Shown here: positions 1-5,258 of the stretch, piece by piece
How the letters are laid out: every line of letters starts with the position of its first letter
Numbering within the stretch: the first letter of the stretch is position 1
Source: an uncultured Lachnospiraceae bacterium
GTDB lineage: Bacteria > Bacillota > Clostridia > Lachnospirales > Lachnospiraceae
Direction of reading: 5' to 3'
Assembly (NCBI GenBank): GCA_946633495.1
Contig: CAMPAX010000168.1
Coordinates: 1-5,258, forward strand
DNA length: 5,258 bases
Notes under the pieces: generated by a model
Databases searched by the model: none
Told to the model about the DNA's origin: nothing
The model's input: the letters and a program-made list of their open reading frames with translations, nothing else
Position numbers and translations under genes: made by a program

Positions 1-11
1 TTTTGTAACGA

Positions 12-33
12 TTTTTCGAAGTATTTTTTCGAA
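12..33. repeat. AT-rich direct repeat TTTTTCGAA downstream of the yfhO-like gene
   Basis: TTTTTCGAA occurs at 12-20 and again at 25-33, with start points 13 bp apart, each ending in the palindrome TTCGAA. The 44 bp past the yfhO-like stop codon contain no gene. They also hold no recognisable minus-strand terminator: the two TTCGAA copies could pair as a 6-bp stem, but A-rich rather than U-rich sequence follows on that strand. Confidence 0.4.
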
Positions 34-44
34 TGCACCGCATT

Positions 45-2834
45 TTATGATGCTGCAGACTCCTCCTCTTCCTCGTCTTTTTCATCTTCCGGATCCGTCA
101 GATCCTCCGCATCCGTCCTTCTTCCGACCGCCTTCCGCACAGGGCGTCTTCTGCAGTGATAGCCGGTTGCGTCATACCGCATATTCCGCGGCCTCCTCTT
201 CCAGACAAAACAAAGAATGATGAATACCAGCCAGCCCGCGCAGCTGACCATAAGTCCCGGCAGGAACCCGGGAGAGATATATCGGAAGCGGACCTCATGC
301 TGTCCCTTTGTCAGGGACAAAGCCACAAATGAATCACTCACCGCGAGGATCTCTGCCTTTTCGCCGTCCACTTCAGCGCACCAGCCCTTATCATAGGGGA
401 TCGTGGTGAAGAGGATCCCATCCTCCTTCATATTGATGACACCATCCAGCTTCCCGTCCTTTGCGTAAGTCACCGTAAGAGGTTCATCCGCAAGAACGTC
501 ATAGATTGCTTTCAGCTTATCCTCATTTACGCGGTTTACAAAGAGACTGATGGTCCCATGATCCGTCGCATCTTTTTCGAATTCAAATTCCAGCTCCACC
601 GTATCACCCTTCGAGAGCTTTCCGAGATCGAAGATCTGGGTGGTAAGACGCTCGCGGATCTTCTTTTCTCCATTTATATAAAGAGTGGACTTATTCACAT
701 GATTTACTTTCGTATCGAAAAGATAATGTCCGTCCTGATCCACGCTGAAGGAAGCATGGATCCGCGGCGCCGCCTCCCCGGTTCTTGTGTAATTGATAAG
801 GTACGAGGTCGGTGAAGTAACCCAGGTTTTGCAGTCCTTTCCGTCCACGGTGATCTCCGGCCGAACTTCCTCATATACATTTCGGATCCCCGAAATGGTA
901 AAGGCGAGTTCATTGACCGCCTTCAGCCGATCCCCTGAACGGGCCGTCCACTCCAAAAGATCCGACGACGTTCCGTAACCGATGGGAAGCGTGTACGGAT
1001 TCTCATATACCGCATAACCCTTTTCCTCATACAGCGGTGCCCTTTCCGTTCCGACAGCCGCATAGTCTCCGGTTCTGGAATAGAGGAACCGGACTCCGGT
1101 AAGCATGTTCAGCACCGGATTTCCACCGTAGAACAGAAATTCATTCACGCCGGTATAGCATCCCAGCCGGCCCATGGTCTCCACGAGTTTCCCGTTGACG
1201 GTGGAGCAGAAGGTTCCCACGCTTCGAAGACCATTATAGGTTGCCTCATCGATCATTCGGGTAGATATCTGATCCTCCCGCCAGAACGTGATGCCGTTTA
1301 CCGCAGCGTAACGGTCCACATTTCGCTTCGCGGCCTGCATTCCGGCAAGATGCTCGGAGTAATAACCACCGTTCGCCACATCGTTTTTAAAGAATCCAAG
1401 CGCTTCCGTCGTGAAAAGCTCCAGCATCATGGCGGAGAACAGGATCACGGAGGTAGTGACAAGACATTTCCGGTTCCTGTGACGGAAGAAAAAGACCACC
1501 ATATATCCCACTACCAAAGCAATGGTGATCCCGAAGATCCAGCCGCCGGATACAAGCCCGTCCGGATTTCCGAAAAGGAAGCACAACAGATAGAACAGGA
1601 TGGTCAGTGAGCCGGCCATGGCCACCTGAAAGATCCCGGTCTGCCGAAGCCGCATCAGCGCCTCGTAACCAATGGTAAGAAGCGTGAAAATGAACACAAA
1701 AGAAAAACGGTTCGGGATCCCGTACTGATTGTGGAATCCGTGCCAGATAAAGTTCAGCAGCGTGGAATTAAAGCTGTAGGTAAGAAAAACGATGAGCAGC
1801 AGCTTTCGGATCTTCTCGGCCAGAGAGATCCGGTCGCAGAGCAGAAACAGGAAAAACAAAAGGACCGTAAGGACTCCGCAGTATACGTTCAGTCCGCTGT
1901 CGTCATTCTGCATGTCAACAGGCGTCGTCATGAAAAACAACTGCTTTAACTGTGTGTAAAAGCTGCCGTACATTTCATTCTTCGGAAGCCCCATATTGTC
2001 TGCGGATGAGGTCGCCATGATGCCGAGAAAGGCCGAGAACAAGGCAAATGCCGCCATGGCCGCCGACAGGATGGAGCATCCTGCGAAGACCAGACCGTTT
2101 CGGAAAAATCCACGGACACTGCCCTGACGGTGTGCAAAAAACCAGAGCACCAGAAAGATGCAGATGATAAAAGCGATATAGTAATTGCAATACAGAATAT
2201 AGAACAGGGACAGGACGTAGAGTTTCGGACTCTCTCCCCGAAAGATCCGTTCCAGACCGAGGATCGCCAGGGGAAGCATCATGATGCAATCCAGCCACAT
2301 GATGTTCCAGTAATACCCCATGGTATAGTTATTGATGGCAAATCCAAGAGAAAATGCGGTGATCAGAAGATTGTTGGACGGTGCACCACGCCGTCTGGAA
2401 AGCCAGTAGCCGAACGCCCCTGCCGAAAAGCAGATCTTGATTATTAAAATAAGTGTAAATCCGGTAAAGATCCCTGAGGTCGGGAACAGAAGCATGATCA
2501 GATTCAGAGGACTGGCCATATAATACAGGACCAGAGAGAAGAAATTCTGCCCCATACCGATGTTCCATGTATAAAAAATGCTTTCCAGGCCCCGGGCCTT
2601 CCGCTGATAATCAGAGAAAAAAGGAACATACTGATGCATGCTGTCGATGCATGAGAATGAATTCCTGCCGAAAGGAGCCACATTCATTATCATGGCTGCC
2701 AGCATCATAAAGACAAATGCGATGGCCACAGCCAGAAGCCAGGACCAGTTTCTCTGCAGAAACGCAACATAGCGCACCTTGAAGGTGCGCCGTGCTGCGA
2801 ACGTATTCTTACCTGTATCGATTATTTCTTCCAT
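45..2834 (-). CDS. YfhO-family polytopic membrane protein, putative GT-C-type glycosyltransferase
   Basis: Complete 929-residue protein, ATG to TAA, with AGGAG just upstream of the start. It has about 13 hydrophobic helices between residues 31 and 477, a large soluble part from about 480 to 854, one more helix at about 855-877, and a charged tail. Family-like features: the first outer loop with Asp64 in a CIDSMHQYVPFF context (GT-C enzymes keep an acidic residue here), YYWNIMWLDCIMMLPLAILG at 174-193, and PYDKGW at 813-818 in the soluble part. YfhO proteins are usually about 800-900 residues, so this one is full length plus a tail. Known for the family: Bacillus subtilis YfhO works with CsbB, which makes a polyprenyl-phosphate sugar, to glycosylate lipoteichoic acid outside the cell. 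The acceptor here is unknown, and no CsbB-like gene is in the window. It lies 70 bp downstream of the GH9 gene on the same strand and may share its transcript. Family assignment is firm; the enzymatic role is inference. Confidence 0.9.
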   Translation of the reverse strand: MEEIIDTGKNTFAARRTFKVRYVAFLQRNWSWLLAVAIAFVFMMLAAMIMNVAPFGRNSFSCIDSMHQYVPFFSDYQRKARGLESIFYTWNIGMGQNFFSLVLYYMASPLNLIMLLFPTSGIFTGFTLILIIKICFSAGAFGYWLSRRRGAPSNNLLITAFSLGFAINNYTMGYYWNIMWLDCIMMLPLAILGLERIFRGESPKLYVLSLFYILYCNYYIAFIICIFLVLWFFAHRQGSVRGFFRNGLVFAGCSILSAAMAAFALFSAFLGIMATSSADNMGLPKNEMYGSFYTQLKQLFFMTTPVDMQNDDSGLNVYCGVLTVLLFFLFLLCDRISLAEKIRKLLLIVFLTYSFNSTLLNFIWHGFHNQYGIPNRFSFVFIFTLLTIGYEALMRLRQTGIFQVAMAGSLTILFYLLCFLFGNPDGLVSGGWIFGITIALVVGYMVVFFFRHRNRKCLVTTSVILFSAMMLELFTTEALGFFKNDVANGGYYSEHLAGMQAAKRNVDRYAAVNGITFWREDQISTRMIDEATYNGLRSVGTFCSTVNGKLVETMGRLGCYTGVNEFLFYGGNPVLNMLTGVRFLYSRTGDYAAVGTERAPLYEEKGYAVYENPYTLPIGYGTSSDLLEWTARSGDRLKAVNELAFTISGIRNVYEEVRPEITVDGKDCKTWVTSPTSYLINYTRTGEAAPRIHASFSVDQDGHYLFDTKVNHVNKSTLYINGEKKIRERLTTQIFDLGKLSKGDTVELEFEFEKDATDHGTISLFVNRVNEDKLKAIYDVLADEPLTVTYAKDGKLDGVINMKEDGILFTTIPYDKGWCAEVDGEKAEILAVSDSFVALSLTKGQHEVRFRYISPGFLPGLMVSCAGWLVFIILCFVWKRRPRNMRYDATGYHCRRRPVRKAVGRRTDAEDLTDPEDEKDEEEEESAAS
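2772..2790 (-). repeat. Perfect 9+1+9 inverted repeat in the 5' coding region of the yfhO-like gene
   Basis: GCGCACCTT, one spacer base, then AAGGTGCGC. It occupies coding nucleotides 45-63 and encodes the stretch around Arg16-Thr-Phe-Lys-Val-Arg21, before the first membrane helix. In mRNA it can fold as an 8-bp stem with a 3-nt loop, or a 7-bp GC-rich stem with a 5-nt loop. As DNA it has operator-like symmetry. Confidence 0.7.
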
Positions 2835-2838
2835 AACT

Positions 2839-2843
2839 CTCCT
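2839..2843 (-). promoter_or_regulatory. Ribosome binding site of the yfhO-like gene
   Basis: AGGAG on the minus strand with a short 4-nt gap to the ATG at 2834. It lies 11 nt downstream of the intergenic hairpin, so it stays outside the stem when the hairpin forms. Confidence 0.75.
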
Positions 2844-2854
2844 GCTTCGGTGAT

Positions 2855-2886
2855 TCCGGCCGGAGACTTCTTTCGTCCCGGCCGGA
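2855..2886 (-). other. GC-rich intergenic hairpin between the GH9 and yfhO-like genes, no U-tract
   Basis: TCCGGCCGG at 2855-2863 and CCGGCCGGA at 2878-2886 form a perfect 9-bp stem. Three more inner pairs (2865-2867 with 2875-2877) are possible after one bulged base, leaving a 7-nt loop. Neither strand has a run of T after the stem, so it is not a canonical intrinsic terminator. It begins 18 nt past the GH9 stop codon. It could be an RNA-stability or processing element, a weak attenuator, or a DNA site, since each arm contains the self-complementary CCGGCCGG. Confidence 0.6.
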
Positions 2887-2904
2887 TCCCTCGCTTTCTA
2901 TCTC

Positions 2905-5208
2905 CTACTTGCAAGCTGCCAACAGATAAATGAGCGGCGAATTCCAATAGATCGTAACCTCATTTGTAGAGAATGTCTGTGCATTATCTGCGTAGCAGAG
3001 TGCGGGAGCCTGACCGTACAGCACGGCCTTGGCATAGCTGTCCTCCAGGGCACCGTCGGCACCGCCTACAAGCATTCCCGGCATAGCCTCACCCTTCACC
3101 TGAGAAGGTCTGTGATGCGGCTGCTTCGGCGTCACGGTACCGAAGCCCGTAACAAAGCAGATACCCAGCGGATTTTCGCCCAGAAGATAGTCCAGCTGGC
3201 GCTTCGCAAGCTTTTTATAACCTTCATCATTCGTCAGGTTGTATGCCATGCGCATCAGCATACCGTTATTTGCGATGGTCATGTTGCTTCCCCAGGGGAA
3301 GTTTGCCTGCATCATCATGCCATAGGTATCGGCACGTTCCGCCAGCTGATCCACACGAGAGAAGAAACGGTTTTTCACATCATCCATAACCTCCGGGATC
3401 CCGTCCGGATTCTGACGGAGCAGGTCATAATAAGCATAGCCTGTGATATCGGCCCAGCCCAGCTCACTTCCGATCTGGACCTCTGCCAGGATGGGGAGCA
3501 GGCTGTCACCGATCTCGGTGTAGCCGGCCAGATACAGCTCCGCTGCCGCCCAGAAGATCTCATCCTTTACAACGGCATCCTTATATTCACCCGTAACGAT
3601 CTCTTCCGGATTCCGGAATCCGTAATACAGACCACCCTGTGCTTCGATGTACTTCCATGCTTCCTTCGCAGCATCAAAGCATGTGTCCGCGAATTCCTTG
3701 TCAAAGGGCGCATAAACCTGGGATGCCTTGGCCATAACCGCCGCAAAATCTGCCGTTGCGGCCACAGAAATGGGTGCCAGATACAGATCCGCCGTTTCCT
3801 CTTCCGGCATTACCGTCTCCGGGAAATTCAGTCCGGAAACCTTGTGATATACGCCGCCATTTTCATGCTCCTGCATTTTCAGCATCCAGTCCAGCTCGTA
3901 GCGCGCCTCATCCAGAATGTCCGGGATTCCATTTCCGCTCTCGGGGATGTTCATGTCATCCGCCTTAACCCCGTAATCCTCATAGGCGAGCAGCAGATCC
4001 TGTACGGTCTTGGCACCGGCCACCACGTAGCGTCCGTAATCGCCGGCATCATGCCAGCCCCCGGATACATCGTATTTCCTGGAAGGATCATCAAAGACGA
4101 TGGCTTCTCCCGTATGGCAGACCGGATGCGCAAATGCACCTGCATCCGCTGTTTTAAGCTCGATCCCGCAGCGCTGGAGATACAGCATCCGCACCACTGA
4201 TACAAAGACATCATCGTATACGCCGTCGGCGATCTTGAATTCGTAGCTCTCTCCCACGTCCGTTACGACCTTATAGGTACCGGGCGCAGTCACTTCCGAG
4301 AAATCTCCCTGACGGACCAGCGTATCGTAAGCCGCATGGAACGCAAAATCACTGAGCTTTCCTTCATAGACGGTTTCATTGTCAGCTGTGTTCACAACCT
4401 TGAATTCTACGGCTTCCTTGCCCTTTACCACAACGGTCTTCAGGTCATTCGGAAGATAACCGATCTGGTCCACATTTACGACAGGATAATCCGGAAGGCC
4501 TTCCAGAACCTGAGCATTTGTGACATCCTTCACCACCAGTTTAATGTTGTCGATGATGATGTCGTGCGGGCCCGGATCCTCGGTCATATCCGTCTGATAA
4601 CCCATGTTAAATACCATACGCGGCGCCGGATCGGACTCCTCCTCCATGAAGAAGTCTGCCGTGATGGTCTTCATCTCGGGGCCGATCTGGATGTACTCAC
4701 CCTGATATGCGTGATAATCCGCACCATTGATCTGGCCGCTGCGGTACTCTATGGTACGTGGCACGGTACTGGACACGTCAAAACTGAAGGTGTATTCCGC
4801 ACCCTGCAGAAGCTGATAGCCATCGTAGAAGATCTGGTTTGCGTAATCCACGCTTCCGCATTTCTCGATGTGGAGTACCAGCTGGCCGTCCACATTCTCC
4901 ATCTCAAACTTACCGCCCTTGGTGTATATACTGAAGTTTCCGGTCTTCCCGTCCTCAAAATCCATGTCAACTATAACGTCTCCGGGCTTTACGTTGATGT
5001 CCTTCTTCTCGGTGGTTTCCTCTGTGGCGGGTTCCGTAGATGCTTCCGTGGGAGCCTCCGTCTTTGCCTCCGTAGCCACTTCCGTAGTTACACCGGTATC
5101 CGTGGTTCCTTCCCCGGATTTACCACAAGCTGCCATGCCCAGCATCATACTTCCGGCCAATGTCAGCGCAAGTACTTTTCTGACTTGTCCCATGCTCCTT
5201 TTTCTCAT
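2905..5208 (-). CDS. Lipid-anchored glycoside hydrolase family 9 enzyme (CBM4/9-like, Ig-like, GH9): probable endo-beta-1,4-glucanase
   Basis: Complete 767-residue protein, ATG to TAG. The start is supported by GGAGG 7 nt upstream; Met6 is a weaker alternative. Order of parts: lipoprotein signal peptide with Cys28 as the predicted lipidated residue; Thr/Glu-rich linker, about 31-70; carbohydrate-binding module of the CBM4/9 type, about 77-228 (FEDG near the start, IIIDNIKL at the end); Ig-like CelD_N domain, about 241-328 (begins VNVDQIGYLPND); GH9 (alpha/alpha)6 catalytic domain, about 335-765. Catalytic features: GGWHDAGDYG with Asp387 and Asp390 (Asp390 the likely base), GNGIPDILDEA at 425-435, PHHR at 697-700, and Glu750 as likely acid in a complete GH9 signature 2 (Tyr739-Ser757). 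Cys347, Cys364, His365 and His386 resemble the conserved Cys/His cluster of CelD-like enzymes, where a structural zinc is known; I cannot confirm all ligands. The protein ends right after the catalytic domain, with no dockerin, CBM3 or sortase motif. The CBM4-Ig-GH9 order resembles clostridial CelK/CbhA. Exact substrate (cellulose, mixed-linkage glucan, xyloglucan, glucomannan) cannot be read from sequence. Confidence 0.95.
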   Translation of the reverse strand: MRKRSMGQVRKVLALTLAGSMMLGMAACGKSGEGTTDTGVTTEVATEAKTEAPTEASTEPATEETTEKKDINVKPGDVIVDMDFEDGKTGNFSIYTKGGKFEMENVDGQLVLHIEKCGSVDYANQIFYDGYQLLQGAEYTFSFDVSSTVPRTIEYRSGQINGADYHAYQGEYIQIGPEMKTITADFFMEEESDPAPRMVFNMGYQTDMTEDPGPHDIIIDNIKLVVKDVTNAQVLEGLPDYPVVNVDQIGYLPNDLKTVVVKGKEAVEFKVVNTADNETVYEGKLSDFAFHAAYDTLVRQGDFSEVTAPGTYKVVTDVGESYEFKIADGVYDDVFVSVVRMLYLQRCGIELKTADAGAFAHPVCHTGEAIVFDDPSRKYDVSGGWHDAGDYGRYVVAGAKTVQDLLLAYEDYGVKADDMNIPESGNGIPDILDEARYELDWMLKMQEHENGGVYHKVSGLNFPETVMPEEETADLYLAPISVAATADFAAVMAKASQVYAPFDKEFADTCFDAAKEAWKYIEAQGGLYYGFRNPEEIVTGEYKDAVVKDEIFWAAAELYLAGYTEIGDSLLPILAEVQIGSELGWADITGYAYYDLLRQNPDGIPEVMDDVKNRFFSRVDQLAERADTYGMMMQANFPWGSNMTIANNGMLMRMAYNLTNDEGYKKLAKRQLDYLLGENPLGICFVTGFGTVTPKQPHHRPSQVKGEAMPGMLVGGADGALEDSYAKAVLYGQAPALCYADNAQTFSTNEVTIYWNSPLIYLLAACK
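5005..5088 (-). repeat. Seven tandem 12-bp units encoding an x-T-E-x tetrapeptide repeat in the GH9 stalk
   Basis: Residues 41-68 divide exactly into seven units: TTEV, ATEA, KTEA, PTEA, STEP, ATEE, TTEK. Thr-Glu recurs every four residues without a break. In DNA this is an 84-bp stretch with 12-bp period; five consecutive units share the plus-strand core YTCCGT, while the two units nearest the CBM have diverged. It joins the lipid anchor to the carbohydrate-binding module and is probably an extended, acidic spacer that carries the enzyme away from the membrane through the wall. Confidence 0.9.
5128..5208 (-). other. Lipoprotein (type II) signal peptide of the GH9 enzyme
   Basis: Residues 1-27 show a basic N-region (RKR, then RK at 10-11), a hydrophobic core (VLALTLAGSMMLG) and Met-Ala-Ala before Cys28. 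This is a slightly loose lipobox, with Met rather than Leu at -3, but such AAC-G endings are common in Clostridia lipoproteins. The mature protein would start at Cys28 and be tethered to the outer leaflet of the membrane by diacylglycerol. Confidence 0.88.
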
Positions 5209-5258
5209 ATATCTTCCTCCATACGAATCAATTTGGTGCTTTCACCACTCATCTATAC
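5209..5258 (-). promoter_or_regulatory. Partial 5' leader of the GH9 gene, cut by the window edge
   Basis: Fifty bases upstream of the start codon. Apart from the ribosome binding site they hold a small hairpin, TGGTG at 5234-5238 with CACCA at 5243-5247 and a 4-nt loop, too weak to call regulatory alone. The promoter is probably at or beyond the window edge. Confidence 0.35.
5216..5220 (-). promoter_or_regulatory. Ribosome binding site of the GH9 gene
   Basis: GGAGG on the minus strand, 7 nt from the ATG at 5208. It favours this start over the in-frame Met6 codon. Confidence 0.85.

Noticed and set aside
2130..2447. A 105-codon plus-strand open frame opposite the yfhO-like gene
   Set aside because: Also codon-aligned with the real gene and explained by the same shortage of TTA/CTA/TCA codons; the product is unusually rich in Lys, Asp and Gln and matches nothing I know. 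The other codon-aligned plus-strand frames at 558, 1350 and 1731 are dismissed for the same reason.
2633..2653. Direct repeat of GATGCATG in the yfhO-like gene
   Set aside because: Short and fully inside coding sequence; it encodes the conserved first outer loop (Cys-Ile-Asp-Ser-Met-His) and needs no other explanation.
2855..2886. The intergenic hairpin as an intrinsic terminator
   Set aside because: The stem is strong but neither strand has a T-run after it, so it is listed as a hairpin of unknown role.
4122..4149. Inverted repeat CGGATGC / GCATCCG inside the GH9 gene
   Set aside because: Only 7-bp arms with a loop of about 12 nt deep within conserved coding sequence; expected by chance in a window of this size.
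3112..4200. A 362-codon open frame on the plus strand, opposite the GH9 catalytic domain
   Set aside because: It is in exact codon register with the GH9 gene, so its stops would need sense codons TTA, CTA or TCA, which that gene rarely uses. Its product is His/Ile/Arg/Cys-rich with no recognisable domain, while the opposite strand encodes a full GH9 domain. The AGAAGG upstream of its GTG/ATG is not enough to rescue it.
5252..5257. TATAGA on the minus strand as a -10 box for the GH9 gene
   Set aside because: A plausible hexamer, but the -35 region lies outside the window, so the match rests on one short AT-rich word.

Overview
The window looks like chromosomal DNA from an anaerobic Clostridia bacterium, most likely Lachnospiraceae or a close relative. 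This is inferred from protein style, not from a database match: a lipoprotein signal peptide followed by a Thr/Glu-rich linker, a CBM-Ig-GH9 polysaccharidase, a very large YfhO-type membrane protein, strong GGAGG/AGGAG ribosome binding sites and moderate GC content.

Layout: both real genes lie on the minus strand and fill almost the whole window, so read it from right to left. At the right edge is about 50 bp of leader (5209-5258) with a strong Shine-Dalgarno. Next comes a complete 767-residue lipid-anchored glycoside hydrolase family 9 enzyme (5208 to 2905). A 70-bp gap follows (2835-2904), holding a GC-rich hairpin without a U-tract and the Shine-Dalgarno of the next gene. Then comes a complete 929-residue YfhO-family polytopic membrane protein (2834 to 45). 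The last 44 bp (1-44) hold no gene, only an AT-rich direct repeat. There is no gene-free stretch over 300 bp, and I see no RNA gene, mobile element or CRISPR array.

How the genes may work together: the GH9 protein should sit on the outer face of the membrane on a lipid-anchored acidic stalk and cut beta-1,4-glucans, with an N-terminal carbohydrate-binding module feeding the catalytic domain. The YfhO protein is probably a GT-C-like glycosyltransferase that adds sugars to a surface polymer from the outside of the membrane. The two genes are co-directional and closely spaced and may be co-transcribed, but a functional link is not shown by the sequence.

The less ordinary details are a perfect seven-unit x-T-E-x repeat in the enzyme's stalk (12-bp period in DNA), a perfect 9+1+9 inverted repeat inside the first codons of the yfhO gene, the intergenic hairpin, and a basic-then-acidic C-terminal tail on the YfhO protein. 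I do not see a clearly new biological system here.
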